Source: Pseudomonadota bacterium (lineage in GTDB: Bacteria; Pseudomonadota; Gammaproteobacteria; Ga0077536). From it: a stretch of DNA of 64,000 bases. Location of the stretch: contig JABISZ010000038.1 of assembly GCA_018668255.1 (NCBI GenBank), positions 1-64,000 of the forward strand, read 5' to 3'. A program made the translations under genes and the position numbers. The notes under the pieces are model-generated. The model had not been told where the DNA came from, did no database searches, and worked only from the letters and a program-made list of their open reading frames with translations. This document shows, one piece after another, positions 18,583-28,905 of the stretch. How positions within the stretch are numbered: position 1 is the stretch's first letter; every line of letters starts with the position of its first letter.

Positions 18583-20421
18583 CTAACTCGCTTCTGCTTT
18601 ATCGGATGAGCGCTGTGTGCGCTTTCTCTCGTTTTCAGTGAGCTGTCGCTTACGCAATCTTATTGCTTTGGGGGTTACTTCTACTAATTCATCGTCGGCG
18701 ATAAACTCAAGAGCTCGTTCAAGATCAAAGATTATAGGAGGAGAGAGAATTAAATTTTCATCGGTGCCCGCTGCGCGAATATTGTTAAGTTGTTTAGCTT
18801 TCAGTGGGTTCACTACTAAGTCATTGTCGCGAGAATGTTGTCCAATAATCATTCCTTCAAAAATTTCGTCACCGTGGCCTGTAAATAAGCGGCCTCTCTC
18901 TTGAAGATTGAACAACGCGAAAGCCAAAGCCTTCCCATTTCCGTTTGAAATAAGAACTCCCTTGTTGCGAGCCGCGATTAAACCGGTTTCGAGCGGGCGG
19001 TAGCCGTCAAAACTTGAGAAAATTAACCCATTTCCTGCGGTGGCAGTCATGAATTCAGTTCGAAAGCCAATTAGACCTCTAGCTGGAATAGTGTAGTCTA
19101 ATCGTACACGACCAGTTCCATCAGGTTGCATATTTTGAAGACTTCCCCGTCTAACGCCTAAGCGCTCCATGACCGCGCCCTGGAACTCTTCTGGAACGTC
19201 AACGACTACTTGTTCAAAAGGTTCAGATTTTACGCCATCGACTTCTTTCACGATGACTTGTGGCCGTCCAACACAAAAAGCGAAGCCTTCTCGTCTCATA
19301 TTCTCAATTAAGATTGAAATATGAAGCTCTCCCCTACCAGATATTATAAGGATCTTAGGGTCTTCTGTTTTCTCTACACGTAACGCCACGTTAGCAATAA
19401 GCTCTTGTTCCAACCTTTCCAAGATTTGACGACTTGTGACGAATTTGCCTTCTTTCCCAGCGAAAGGTGAATCTGATACTTCGAAAGTCATACTAACTGT
19501 TGGCTCATCCACGGAGAGAGGGGTCATCGGATCCGGGTGATCTGGGTCGCACAAGGTGTCTGAAATTCGCAGTTTATCTATGCCTGTGATAGCTATGATA
19601 TCGCCTGCTTCAGCTGAGTCTCTGACTTCCCTTTCGAGCCCTTGAAACCCTAGAACCTCCAAAACTTTACCACGTCTGGATATACCGTCTCGGTCAATAA
19701 TGACCAGAGATTGATTGGTCTTAATAGTTCCTCGTGTAATCCTCCCTATCCCTATAGCGCCTACATAGCTTGAGTAGTCCAGAGAGCTGATTTGCATTTG
19801 CAAAGGACCATCTAGATTGACAGGCGGAGGCGGGATATGTTTCACGATCGCTTCGAATAGTGAATCCATAGTAGTTTCTGTTCCATTCTCATCAATTCGT
19901 GCATAGCCTTGAAGAGCTGATGCATAGATGACTGGAAAGTCCAACTGTTCGTCTGTAGCGCCAAGTTTATCAAAGAGATCAAATGTACGATCTAAAACCC
20001 AGCTTGGTCTAGCGCCATCCCTGTCACATTTGTTTATCACGACGAGTGGCTTTAATCCATGTTGGAAGGCTTTCTGCGTGACAAAGCGTGTTTGGGGCAT
20101 TGGTCCATCTACAGCGTCTACGAGCAGCAAGACAGAATCCACCATTGATAGGATCCGCTCTACCTCACCACCGAAATCAGCATGTCCAGGAGTGTCGACG
20201 ATATTTATTCGATAGTCTTTCCAGCTCAAAGAGGTGTTTTTAGCGAGGATGGTTATCCCCCTCTCTTGTTCGATGTCATTGCTGTCCATCACACGAATGT
20301 TAGCGTTTCCTCTTCGATGGTCGAGTGTTCCGGTTTGCTTAAGGAGCTCGTCCACTAGAGTGGTCTTGCCGTGGTCGACGTGCGCCACGATGGCGAGATT
20401 ACGCAGGTTTTCAGTTGACAT
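18583..20421 (-). CDS. typA: ribosome-associated GTPase TypA/BipA
   Basis: A translational GTPase related to EF-G and LepA, involved in 50S assembly and stress or low-temperature growth. The 612-aa length is typical. The G1 motif [10 protein letters not shown] is near residue 13, [14 protein letters not shown] gives G3, and [10 protein letters not shown] gives G4; domains II, III and V and the BipA-specific C-terminal domain follow ([19 protein letters not shown] and [12 protein letters not shown]). The tail ends in a basic/polar stretch. It is convergent with the hydrolase gene and downstream of the rhodanese gene on the same strand. Confidence 0.97.
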   Translation of the reverse strand: MSTENLRNLAIVAHVDHGKTTLVDELLKQTGTLDHRRGNANIRVMDSNDIEQERGITILAKNTSLSWKDYRINIVDTPGHADFGGEVERILSMVDSVLLLVDAVDGPMPQTRFVTQKAFQHGLKPLVVINKCDRDGARPSWVLDRTFDLFDKLGATDEQLDFPVIYASALQGYARIDENGTETTMDSLFEAIVKHIPPPPVNLDGPLQMQISSLDYSSYVGAIGIGRITRGTIKTNQSLVIIDRDGISRRGKVLEVLGFQGLEREVRDSAEAGDIIAITGIDKLRISDTLCDPDHPDPMTPLSVDEPTVSMTFEVSDSPFAGKEGKFVTSRQILERLEQELIANVALRVEKTEDPKILIISGRGELHISILIENMRREGFAFCVGRPQVIVKEVDGVKSEPFEQVVVDVPEEFQGAVMERLGVRRGSLQNMQPDGTGRVRLDYTIPARGLIGFRTEFMTATAGNGLIFSSFDGYRPLETGLIAARNKGVLISNGNGKALAFALFNLQERGRLFTGHGDEIFEGMIIGQHSRDNDLVVNPLKAKQLNNIRAAGTDENLILSPPIIFDLERALEFIADDELVEVTPKAIRLRKRQLTENERKRTQRSSDKAEAS

Positions 20422-20453
20422 ATATTAAGACCGCTGTTTGACAGTTGTTAAGA

Positions 20454-20861
20454 TTAGCCTTGTCTCCACGGTAATCCGTGAAATTTCCAGCCATTTATTT
20501 TACTTCGATGGCTATAGTCATCCTTATCGCCTTCGAAGCCTTCATCGACGTTAAAAAGAGTTGTGTAGCCGGCCTCTTCGAGCTTGAGCGCAGCATCCAT
20601 CGAACGAGCACCGCTTCTGCAAATTAGCAGGATCGGTCTATCTTGATGGATAGCCGTTTCACTTCTAGCTAGTGCATCAACTTCCTGTACAAAATTTTCG
20701 TTAACTTCCCAGCCTGGATAGTCTTTCCACACTATGTTTTTTGCTACCAAGGGATGACCGATGTAGCTATATTCAAGCTTCGAGCGGACATCGATGAGGA
20801 TGGACGAAGAGTTTTTCTCGAGAAAATCGTTAGCCTCGATTGGGTTAAAGGATTGTACCAA
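20454..20861 (-). CDS. rhodanese-like domain protein
   Basis: A 135-aa single-domain rhodanese. The persulfide cysteine is C81 in LLICRSGARSMDA, and ILIDVRSKLEYSYIGHPLVA is the conserved CH2A-like start of the fold. Single-domain rhodaneses move sulfane sulfur or take part in tRNA thiolation and cyanide or selenium handling; the specific role is unclear. It lies 32 nt upstream of typA on the same strand and is probably cotranscribed. Confidence 0.87.
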   Translation of the reverse strand: MVQSFNPIEANDFLEKNSSSILIDVRSKLEYSYIGHPLVAKNIVWKDYPGWEVNENFVQEVDALARSETAIHQDRPILLICRSGARSMDAALKLEEAGYTTLFNVDEGFEGDKDDYSHRSKINGWKFHGLPWRQG

Positions 20862-20961
20862 GGTCGCTTACCACTGCCGCTTAAGTAAATCGGCGCGATT
20901 ATACACATATAATTCATAAACAAGTGACTATAATTAAGCTTTAGTAGATGAGACTTAAAAA

Positions 20962-21792
20962 TTGCCTAACGAAAAAGATAAGTTCAAGGAGACTGCGAAG
21001 GCCAGTATGGCAGTCAAAGCTGATCGCTATAAGCTCTATGAGTCATCTGTGCAGTGTGCTGAGACAGAGGTCGACTTTGTAGAATATGAATTTAAAAAAT
21101 TGAGAGGGCGTCGAGCTGCTCTTCTGCGTGAAGATTTTTGTGGGACTGCAGCAGTGTGCTTTGAATGGGCCAGTCGTGGACGAGAAAACACTGCAATTGG
21201 CGTCGATATAGACGGAGAAGTGCTTAATTGGGCGAACGAGAACCATCTTCCTCAGTTAAAGGGTACCGCCCGTTCTAATGTAAAACTAATTAGAGGAGAT
21301 GTGCTGAAGGTCTCAACACCTCAGCAGGATGTCATTCTGGCAATGAACTTTAGCTACTGGTTGTTTAAGGAACGGAAAATACTGTTAGCTTATTTTAAAA
21401 AGGTGCGAAAAAATCTTGAGGTAGATGGAATTTTTTTCTTGGACTGCTTCGGTGGAAGTGATGCCTATCGAGAGTTAAAAGAACGAACTAAGCTTGATGG
21501 GTTTACCTATGTTTGGGATCAAGCGGCTTATAATCCGGTTAACAGCGATATTAGTTGCCATATACATTTTCATTTTCCTGATAAGTCTAAATTGGAAAAA
21601 GCATTCACTTATGACTGGCGATTATGGACCCTGCCAGAGATACGCGAACTATTGCTAGAAGCGGGATTTTCTGAAGTCATTATTTACGCCCAAGCCGTCG
21701 ACTCGGTCACTGAAGGGCCATCTCAGATGGAGCCGGTTTTAAGTATGGATGCAGATCTAGGGTGGATCGCCTACGTGGGGGCATTAAATTAA
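20962..21792 (+). CDS. class I SAM-dependent methyltransferase
   Basis: A 276-aa methyltransferase with SAM motif I in LREDFCGTAAVCFEWA, motif II GVDIDGEVLNWA and a central AMNFSYWLFKER. The KADRYKLYESSVQC N-terminal element is shared with a widespread uncharacterised bacterial methyltransferase group. The substrate is unknown. The chosen start is TTG 20962; ATG 21007 would remove 15 residues and is possible. It is a single plus-strand gene upstream of the phosphate regulon. Confidence 0.78.
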   Translation: MPNEKDKFKETAKASMAVKADRYKLYESSVQCAETEVDFVEYEFKKLRGRRAALLREDFCGTAAVCFEWASRGRENTAIGVDIDGEVLNWANENHLPQLKGTARSNVKLIRGDVLKVSTPQQDVILAMNFSYWLFKERKILLAYFKKVRKNLEVDGIFFLDCFGGSDAYRELKERTKLDGFTYVWDQAAYNPVNSDISCHIHFHFPDKSKLEKAFTYDWRLWTLPEIRELLLEAGFSEVIIYAQAVDSVTEGPSQMEPVLSMDADLGWIAYVGALN

Positions 21793-21805
21793 ACTCTGGT
21801 TTCCG

Positions 21806-21824
21806 TTGTCATATAACTGTCATA
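21806..21824 (+). promoter_or_regulatory. PhoB-binding site (Pho box) upstream of pstC
   Basis: TTGTCATATAACTGTCATA contains two TGTCAT direct repeats 11 nt apart and differs from the E. coli Pho box core only in its first base. A TATATT -10 candidate (21834-21839) lies 10 nt downstream, the spacing expected when PhoB replaces a -35 element. PhoB and PhoR are encoded nearby at 28906 and 27545. The pstC start is 132 nt downstream, so the leader is long. Confidence 0.88.
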
Positions 21825-21956
21825 TTATTTTTCTATATTGCTACTACTGGTCTAATTCTATATTGAAACTCTTGTTGCTATAGTGAAGGCTATACATTCT
21901 TCTTTCACATTTAATTACCCAACAGCTTTAGGGCTAGTGAGAATAATCTAGTAATC

Positions 21957-24206
21957 ATGTCTTCGATAACGTCATCTGCAAAGAATCTCTCCCTTGAAAG
22001 GCGCCGTTTAATAAAAGATCGCGTATTCGCGTGGGTTATGAGTATAGGTGGAGTGATTGTGATTGCGGCTATCGCGCTTATCTTTCTTTTTCTTTTCTAC
22101 TCTGTTGCGCCGTTATTTCAAGCGGCGAAAGTGGGGGCAGTTACCCAATTTGATGTTGATTATGCAGAGGCTCCGCTGTACGTCTCTCTCGAAGAATATA
22201 AAGAGATAGGTTTGCAGATATCTGAGGGAGGTAGTTATCAGTTTTTTTCTACAGATAGCGGAAGCATTATAGAATCTAGCTCTCTGAATTTCTTATCAGG
22301 GACGAAAATGTCTTCCTTCGCAGTAGGAGCTCTGACCAGTAACGTCATAATTACAGGCTCCGATGATGGCCGTGCGGACGTCTTTAAGGCTAATTACACA
22401 ATTTCCTACCCTAATGATAAGAGGCTCGTGAGTCCATCGTTAATAAGACCCTTAGAAGGTGAAAAGCTCGTTTTAGATGAGAACGGTGTGGCTATCCGAT
22501 TAATAACTGGCCAGTCGACTGAAGATGAGGTCACTGTTCTGGGCGTCTCGGAAGACGGAAGCGTTAACCTTGTTGGTGCAGTTAAAGAGTCTTCATTTTT
22601 GGATGACACAGGCGAATGGGTCATAGAGCGCTCCACTTTGCGCTTAGATGGCAATCAAATTAGTCATTTAGCCATGAATGTCGATCAGAGAGAGGCGTAT
22701 CTCCTATCCCGTGACGGAATGCTCGAGCTTTACGATATTACCAATAAAACATCTCCTCGATTGATTGATCGCGTTAAAGTTGTTGAGGGTTCTGTTAGAC
22801 CTACAGCACTAAAGTATTTGAGTGGGGGGTTGTCAGTTATAGTTGGAGATAGCCAAGGAAATTTATCCCACTGGTTTCCTGTGCGCAATCGGGGCAATAT
22901 TGCAAGTTTGCGAAAAATTCGTTCTTTTATCCCGATGAATAGTGGTGTTGTGGATATTGCAGCTGAGTATGACCGCAAAGCATTTGGCGTGATTGATCGG
23001 AAAGGTAACTTCTCTCTCTACCATGCGACGGCAGAACGACGAGTTTTTTCTGGTGCTTTGGGAACTCAAGTACTATCTGAGGGGATTAAGTTTTCCCCGA
23101 GAGCCGATGCGATTACTTTTCGAGCTGAAAATGGCAGTATTGGGATGGTTGAAGTACATAACGAGCACCCTGAAGTTTCATTTTCGGCTTTGTGGCAGGA
23201 GGTCTGGTATGAAAGTCGGGATAAACCTTTATATGTCTGGCAATCTTCAGCTTCTAATAATGACTTTGAACCTAAGTTTAGCCTAACTCCCCTAGCTTAC
23301 GGTACGTTAAAGGCTACTTTCTATTCCATGTTATTTGCTATCCCGCTGGCGGTATTAGGTGCTATTTATACGGCATATTTCATGTCAGCCGGAATGCGCA
23401 AGATTGTTAAACCTTCGATAGAGATCATGGCTGCATTACCTACTGTTATTCTAGGATTTTTAGCTGGACTCTGGCTGGCGCCATTAATTGAGCGTTATTT
23501 GCCAGGTTTTACAATGGCTCTATTGGTTATGCCCATAATGGTATTATTGGCTGCCTTTAGCTGGGCTTGGCTCCCTTCAAGATGGAAAATTATAGATATG
23601 GATGGGTGGGAGGGACTATTTTTGGTGCCGATTATTTTAATTGGTGCTTATTTGAGCTTTATTCTTGGAGAGTTTATCCAGATCTACTTTTTTGACGGTA
23701 GCTTAACGCATTGGCTGGCAACAGCTTGGGGCATTACTTACGACCAACGTAATTCTCTTGTGGTCGGGATAGCGATAGGTTTTGCAGTGATTCCGACAAT
23801 ATTTTCTATAAGCGAGGATGCGGTTTTTGGTGTTCCTCACTCTCTGACACAAGGGTCTCTGGCTCTGGGGGCAACGAGATGGCAAACGGCTCTAAGAGTA
23901 ATCCTGTTGACGGCAAGCCCAGGTATTTTTTCCGCCATAATGATAGGTATGGGTAGAGCAGTTGGCGAAACAATGATTGTGTTGATGGCTACTGGTAATA
24001 CACCAATCATGGATCTCAATATTTTTGAAGGATTCAGGGCTCTGTCGGCAAATATTGCTGTTGAAATGCCAGAAGCAGAGGTAGCAAGCACTCACTACCG
24101 AATTCTTTTTCTTGCGGCGCTCGTTTTATTTTTGGTGACTTTTATGGTTAATACAGTTGCTGAAGTAGTGCGCCAGAGACTAAGACAGAAGTATTCGAGC
24201 TTATAA
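21957..24206 (+). CDS. pstC: phosphate ABC transporter permease PstC (long form)
   Basis: A membrane subunit of the high-affinity phosphate importer. At 749 aa it is more than twice the E. coli length (319). After TM1 (about 26-54) comes a roughly 400-residue extracytoplasmic insert with repeated beta-rich segments (such as ITGSDDGRADVFK and GNFSLYHATAERR), suggesting a WD40-like propeller. The usual six-helix permease domain follows from about residue 450, with the ABC-contact EAA loop SLALGATRWQTALRVI and GMGRAVGETM. Long PstC proteins are known in several gammaproteobacteria. It is first in pst, directly behind a Pho box; no pstS is present. Confidence 0.93.
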   Translation: MSSITSSAKNLSLERRRLIKDRVFAWVMSIGGVIVIAAIALIFLFLFYSVAPLFQAAKVGAVTQFDVDYAEAPLYVSLEEYKEIGLQISEGGSYQFFSTDSGSIIESSSLNFLSGTKMSSFAVGALTSNVIITGSDDGRADVFKANYTISYPNDKRLVSPSLIRPLEGEKLVLDENGVAIRLITGQSTEDEVTVLGVSEDGSVNLVGAVKESSFLDDTGEWVIERSTLRLDGNQISHLAMNVDQREAYLLSRDGMLELYDITNKTSPRLIDRVKVVEGSVRPTALKYLSGGLSVIVGDSQGNLSHWFPVRNRGNIASLRKIRSFIPMNSGVVDIAAEYDRKAFGVIDRKGNFSLYHATAERRVFSGALGTQVLSEGIKFSPRADAITFRAENGSIGMVEVHNEHPEVSFSALWQEVWYESRDKPLYVWQSSASNNDFEPKFSLTPLAYGTLKATFYSMLFAIPLAVLGAIYTAYFMSAGMRKIVKPSIEIMAALPTVILGFLAGLWLAPLIERYLPGFTMALLVMPIMVLLAAFSWAWLPSRWKIIDMDGWEGLFLVPIILIGAYLSFILGEFIQIYFFDGSLTHWLATAWGITYDQRNSLVVGIAIGFAVIPTIFSISEDAVFGVPHSLTQGSLALGATRWQTALRVILLTASPGIFSAIMIGMGRAVGETMIVLMATGNTPIMDLNIFEGFRALSANIAVEMPEAEVASTHYRILFLAALVLFLVTFMVNTVAEVVRQRLRQKYSSL

Positions 24207-24221
24207 CTAAGTGCAGGAAAA

Positions 24222-25895
24222 ATGAAGAAAAATTCATCTATAAAGCTTTGGCTAAGCAGTGGTGCTCCAGGAATTTGGATGACAGCCGCAACTGTTAGCT
24301 TCTGTCTTATTATGGTTTTTGGCCTTCTTGGTTTGATTATGTTTGAGGGCTTGGGACATTTTTGGCCAAAGAATAGCGTGATGTTAGAGATTAAAAGCGC
24401 TAACTCTGAGGCGCGCTACGAGTTAGGGGAGGTAGTAGACAGAGAGACGGTGCCCGCTGAACAGGTTCGTGCGTTGGGGATTTTTGTTCCAGAGGGGCAA
24501 GCCGCAGTAGATAGGATTTTACTAAAAACAGGGAATCGAGACGTTGTTGGGTTTGATTTTCATTGGTATGCAACGACGCAATTTACCAGTCTTGAGTACC
24601 CGTTAGCCGCTTTTACTGCCGAACGAGAGGAATGGGGAAATTTCTATGGATTCGCTAAAGGTCTAGAGCAGGAGGGTAAAAAGCTTAACTTAGGAGATCA
24701 ACTCTGGCCTGAGATAGAACTTCGATTGGATAGGAAAAATGAGTTGAAGGATAGGATTAATCATCTTCAGAAAAAAGAAATGGGGAAAGTGAATCATAAT
24801 ATTGAACGATTGAGATTGAGGAGCAAGAAACTTGATTTAGCGCAAGCTGCTCTGAACGACTCTCGATACTCTGAAATTGCACAGGAACGTTTAACATGGG
24901 ATAAACGCTATCAAGTCCTTAGCCTCGAACTGGCAAAATTGTATTCCGAAATGTCTCGAGACGCACTGGTCGTGTCCACTGCGTCTGGACAAACGTTAAA
25001 ACTGCCATTTAGCACCCTCATTAATGTCTTTCAGCCGAATCGAATGAGTGTACTTGACAAGTTGGGGCACTATTTCATGAAGGTTGGAGAATTTGTTTTC
25101 GACGACCCTCGGGAAGCAAATACGGAAGGAGGAGTGTTTCCAGCAATCTTCGGAACAGTGATGATGGTGATGCTGATGTCTGTAATTGTGACCCCCTTTG
25201 GTGTTATTGCTGCAATTTACTTGCATGAGTATGCCCACCAAGGTCGATGGACACAGATTATTCGTATTGCTGTGAACAACTTGGCAGGGGTCCCGTCAAT
25301 TGTTTACGGTGTTTTCGGGTTAGGTTTTTTTGTGTATATAGTGGGTGGGTCAATAGATAAGCTAATGTTCCCCGCTTTACTACCTGCACCGACGTTCGGT
25401 ACCCCAGGTTTGCTATGGTCGTCTCTGACACTTGCATTGCTGACTGTGCCCGTAGTTATAGTTGCTACGGAAGAAGGGCTGTCGAGGATTCCAAGGAATA
25501 TTCGCGAGGGAAGCTTAGCCTTAGGTGCTACAAAAGCTGAGACCCTTTGGAGGACAGTTCTCCCTATGGCGACACCTGCGATGATTACAGGGTTGATTCT
25601 CGCAGTCGCAAGAGCGGCAGGGGAAGTGGCGCCTTTAATGATGGTTGGAGTCGTAAAGATGGCCCCTGCGCTTCCGCTAGACACGAATTTCCCTTACTTG
25701 CATTTAGACCAAAAATTCATGCACTTAGGGTTTCATATTTATGATGTCGGATTTCAGAGCCCAAATGTTGAGGCTGCCAGGCCGCTAGTATATGCAACAT
25801 CGCTTTTATTAGTAGTAATAATTATTGCATTAAACTTAACAGCAATAATCGTACGAAACAGGCTCCGTGAAAAATATGATAGCGCTGAATCATAA
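24222..25895 (+). CDS. pstA: phosphate ABC transporter permease PstA (long form)
   Basis: The partner permease to PstC. It has 557 aa instead of about 300. After TM1 (about 17-43) there is a periplasmic insert up to about residue 300, with a charged helical stretch near 165-245 that looks like a coiled coil. The permease core follows, with the EAA loop SLALGATKAETLWRTVLP and ARAAGEVAPLMMVG. The insert is matched by the large insert of PstC, so the two may form a shared extracytoplasmic structure. It begins 16 nt after pstC and precedes pstB by 15 nt. Confidence 0.93.
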   Translation: MKKNSSIKLWLSSGAPGIWMTAATVSFCLIMVFGLLGLIMFEGLGHFWPKNSVMLEIKSANSEARYELGEVVDRETVPAEQVRALGIFVPEGQAAVDRILLKTGNRDVVGFDFHWYATTQFTSLEYPLAAFTAEREEWGNFYGFAKGLEQEGKKLNLGDQLWPEIELRLDRKNELKDRINHLQKKEMGKVNHNIERLRLRSKKLDLAQAALNDSRYSEIAQERLTWDKRYQVLSLELAKLYSEMSRDALVVSTASGQTLKLPFSTLINVFQPNRMSVLDKLGHYFMKVGEFVFDDPREANTEGGVFPAIFGTVMMVMLMSVIVTPFGVIAAIYLHEYAHQGRWTQIIRIAVNNLAGVPSIVYGVFGLGFFVYIVGGSIDKLMFPALLPAPTFGTPGLLWSSLTLALLTVPVVIVATEEGLSRIPRNIREGSLALGATKAETLWRTVLPMATPAMITGLILAVARAAGEVAPLMMVGVVKMAPALPLDTNFPYLHLDQKFMHLGFHIYDVGFQSPNVEAARPLVYATSLLLVVIIIALNLTAIIVRNRLREKYDSAES

Positions 25896-25910
25896 GGATT
25901 AATAATTAAT

Positions 25911-26750
25911 ATGGCTACAAATAATCAAGCTAAACCAACAAGCGCATTAGATTCTATCAAGATAGATATAGACGGCGCTAGTCCGACGAGTAGGCCTCAG
26001 ACATGCTTGCATGTAGACGGCTTGGACTTGTTTTATGGAGATTCTCAGGCATTAAACAATATTAAAATGTCTATTGCGGAGAAGAAAGTGACGGCTTTTA
26101 TAGGCCCTTCTGGATGCGGGAAATCTACTCTTTTAAGGTGCTTCAATCGAATGAATGATTTGATAAGCTCTGTGCGAATAACAGGGAAAGTACACCTTAA
26201 GGAACAAGATATATACGCTAAAGATATAAATGTTGCGTTACTGAGGCAAAGGGTAGGGATGGTTTTCCAAAAGCCTAATCCTTTCCCTAAGTCGATTTAT
26301 GATAATGTTGCTTATGGCCTCCGCATTCAAGGCATTAAAGGGAGGAAGATACTAGACGAGGCGGTGGAGAGGGCGTTACGGTCAGCCGCCTTATGGGAAG
26401 AGGTTAAGGACAGGTTGACTGAGTCCGCTTTGGGGCTCTCGGGTGGACAACAACAACGGCTTGTAATTGCCCGTGCGATAGCGATTGAGCCGGAAGTTTT
26501 GTTACTAGATGAACCGGCGTCGGCGCTGGACCCTATTTCGACCTTGAAAATCGAAGAATTAATTTATGAGCTAAAGAACGATTACACGATTGTAATCGTC
26601 ACTCACAATATGCAACAAGCCGCTAGAGTTTCTGATTACACTGCTTTCATGTATCTTGGAGACCTTGTTGAGTTTGGAGACACAACAACTATTTTTACGA
26701 GGCCGGCGGAGAAAAAAACCGAAGATTACATCACAGGCCGGTACGGATGA
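25911..26750 (+). CDS. pstB: phosphate ABC transporter ATP-binding protein
   Basis: The ATPase of the Pst phosphate importer. The 279-aa protein has Walker [10 protein letters not shown] at 65-73, the Q-loop VFQKPNPFP, the signature LSGGQQQR, Walker B VLLLDEP and the switch histidine in [14 protein letters not shown]. An N-terminal extension of about 30 residues precedes the ABC core. Its 3' end is followed by phoU after 61 nt. PstB, with PhoU and PhoR, also takes part in phosphate signalling. Confidence 0.97.
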   Translation: MATNNQAKPTSALDSIKIDIDGASPTSRPQTCLHVDGLDLFYGDSQALNNIKMSIAEKKVTAFIGPSGCGKSTLLRCFNRMNDLISSVRITGKVHLKEQDIYAKDINVALLRQRVGMVFQKPNPFPKSIYDNVAYGLRIQGIKGRKILDEAVERALRSAALWEEVKDRLTESALGLSGGQQQRLVIARAIAIEPEVLLLDEPASALDPISTLKIEELIYELKNDYTIVIVTHNMQQAARVSDYTAFMYLGDLVEFGDTTTIFTRPAEKKTEDYITGRYG

Positions 26751-26811
26751 ATTATTCGCATGCCCGCTTTGTTTTGGGTATAGTCATTTCAACCGATCTT
26801 GGAGCGATGAT

Positions 26812-27531
26812 ATGAGTACTAGCAGGCTGCCTAATCATATATCTCAACAATTTGACAATGAGCTCCAAGATATACGCTCGAAAGTCCTGGCGATGGGAGG
26901 ATTGGTCGAGCAGCACTTGGAGAAAGTACTGTCATTCTTTTCCAAAGGTGAATTAGAAGGCGCAGAGTATGTAGCTGTCAGCGATCACCTTATAAATGCC
27001 CTCGAAGTTGAGATTGACCAAGATTGTAGTGATGTCTTGGTGAGGAGACAGCCTGCTGCCATGGATTTGAGGCTAGTCTTAGCTGTGAGCAAGACAATCA
27101 CTGATTTAGAGCGCATGGGCGATGAGATTGAAAAAATTGCGCGACTGATTACCCACGAACCAACAGTCTTATCCGGTAATTCATATTATCATTCGGCTTC
27201 TACTCTAGGAAAACATGTCGCTCTAATGGTCAGGAACTCTTTAGACACTTTTGCTCGTATGGATTCTGGTGCGGCATTGCAGGTTGCTATGGCTGATAGA
27301 GAGATCGATGTAGAAACTGGCGCTATCTTGCGTGAATTAATGACTTACATGATGGAAGATCCAAGAAAAATTTCTCCGGTTCTAGATGTGATTCTTGCGG
27401 TTAGGGCTCTCGAGCGCGTTGGGGATCACGCGAAAAATATTGCAGAGAATGTAATTTATTTGGTGGAAGGTAGGAATGTGCGTCACGTATCTTTGGAGCA
27501 GATTCAAAAAGAGTTAGAGCAAGGAAATTAG
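26812..27531 (+). CDS. phoU: phosphate signalling protein PhoU
   Basis: A cytoplasmic negative modulator linking the Pst transporter to the PhoR kinase. From ATG 26812 the protein has 239 aa and two PhoU three-helix repeats, each with the metal-binding E/D-rich motif (TDLERMGDEIEKIA and RALERVGDHAKNIAENV). The open frame extends to 26656 inside pstB, but GGAG 7 nt upstream of 26812 and family length support the shorter form. It closes the pst operon and faces phoR, 13 nt away. Confidence 0.95.
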   Translation: MSTSRLPNHISQQFDNELQDIRSKVLAMGGLVEQHLEKVLSFFSKGELEGAEYVAVSDHLINALEVEIDQDCSDVLVRRQPAAMDLRLVLAVSKTITDLERMGDEIEKIARLITHEPTVLSGNSYYHSASTLGKHVALMVRNSLDTFARMDSGAALQVAMADREIDVETGAILRELMTYMMEDPRKISPVLDVILAVRALERVGDHAKNIAENVIYLVEGRNVRHVSLEQIQKELEQGN

Positions 27532-27544
27532 TCGGTTCAATCAA

Positions 27545-28846
27545 TCACTCTCTTTCTTGAAGGACTTCCTCCAATGGGAAGTCAATACTGAAGCAGCTAC
27601 CAACTCCTATTTTGCTGACGATCCGTAAGGACGCGCCATGCCGTCTGACAATATGTTTAACTATGGCGAGCCCTAGGCCGTTTCCCGCGCCATCTGAGAG
27701 TCGTGAACGTGCCCCGTCGATCCTATAAAACCGCTCAGTGACCCTATTGAGGTGCTCTGGGGCGATCCCAATTCCATTATCTTCGACTTCGAACGAGATG
27801 CACTTGGCCTTCTTGCTCCAGCGAATGACAACAGTGCCACCATCAGGAGTATAGTGGATTGCGTTAAATATAAGATTTGAAAAAGCGCTATATACCTCCT
27901 GTTTACTTCCTAGAATTATTGTGTTCTGGTCAATTTGGAGTTCAATTTTTAGCTTTTTGTTTACGGCTAGCACCTGTCCTGCTGTGCAGGCACCTGTGAT
28001 AATTTTTTCACCGTTTACTTTTTCGATTTTCGCTAAAGGTTGGCCTGCATCGAGTCGAGAGAGCTCTAAAAGTGAGTCGACTAGTTCTGACATCTGGTTG
28101 GCGTGGACTCGCATATGTTCTATAGCAGGTAACCATTCTGTTGGGCATTTGTCATGTTGCTCGGCTAGCATTTCAGCATACCCTTTGAGCACAGTCAGTG
28201 GCGTTTTGAGTTCATGAGACACATTTGCCACGAAATCGCTACGCGCTTGGTCTGCTTGGCGAATAAGTGTGGTGTCTCTCGCTAGCAATACTCGATGGGT
28301 ATCGTTAAAAGGGCCTAGCAGGAGCGATAGATAGGTATTTGACTTGGTGGGGCTCGCTATATCGAGTGTTTCCTCTTCTTTCTGGTTTTCTTCGATGAAA
28401 GTTCTGAGTAATGGGAGCCTAACTAAGTTTGTTATCCGTTGTTTTTTATCTTCAGGCCAGCGAACATCTAAGTATTTGCTTGCTGCAGGGTTAGCCCACT
28501 CAACTTCGTCTGAAAAGTTTAGTATAACTATCGCATCAGGCCATGCGCTGGTGGCTTCTTCAAATTGCCTTAAGACCCCGGAGAGCTTTTTCCGACGTCT
28601 TTGATGGCTGAGAAAAAGCTGGTTAAGAGAATAGGATAAGTCTTCAAAGATCCCAGACCCACCAGATAGTTCCGAGCTACTTCGCCCACCGATCCATTTA
28701 GAGAGAAGGTGCAGATCGTGGTGGAGTCTCGCGACATATAGGAGAAGCGCTAATATTAAGCTGAGCATTAAGGAGCCAAATAACAGCCCGCACACCAGTC
28801 CAATGAGCAGGAAACTTACTAAGCGCCAGAAGTCTCCTAGTCTCAT
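27545..28846 (-). CDS. phoR: phosphate regulon sensor histidine kinase
   Basis: The membrane-bound kinase/phosphatase that controls PhoB according to phosphate transport. The 433-aa protein has two closely spaced hydrophobic helices at about 9-39 with almost no periplasmic loop, a linker, a PAS domain (about 95-200), the HisKA box with H211 in VSHELKTPLTVL, and HATPase N, G1 and G2 boxes (NLIFNAIHYTPDGG, VEDNGIGI, GNGLGLAIVKHI). Lack of a sensory loop is typical of PhoR, which reads Pst/PhoU rather than phosphate itself. phoB is upstream with a 59-nt gap. Confidence 0.95.
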   Translation of the reverse strand: MRLGDFWRLVSFLLIGLVCGLLFGSLMLSLILALLLYVARLHHDLHLLSKWIGGRSSSELSGGSGIFEDLSYSLNQLFLSHQRRRKKLSGVLRQFEEATSAWPDAIVILNFSDEVEWANPAASKYLDVRWPEDKKQRITNLVRLPLLRTFIEENQKEEETLDIASPTKSNTYLSLLLGPFNDTHRVLLARDTTLIRQADQARSDFVANVSHELKTPLTVLKGYAEMLAEQHDKCPTEWLPAIEHMRVHANQMSELVDSLLELSRLDAGQPLAKIEKVNGEKIITGACTAGQVLAVNKKLKIELQIDQNTIILGSKQEVYSAFSNLIFNAIHYTPDGGTVVIRWSKKAKCISFEVEDNGIGIAPEHLNRVTERFYRIDGARSRLSDGAGNGLGLAIVKHIVRRHGASLRIVSKIGVGSCFSIDFPLEEVLQERE

Positions 28847-28905
28847 TTAATTATCCGCATATTTATGGTGTAGGTAGAGAGTATCACTTTTCTTTTAGTG
28901 CTCCG

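Noticed and set aside
26656-26811. N-terminal extension of phoU inside pstB
   Set aside because: It is out-of-frame pstB coding sequence; GGAG and family length support ATG 26812.
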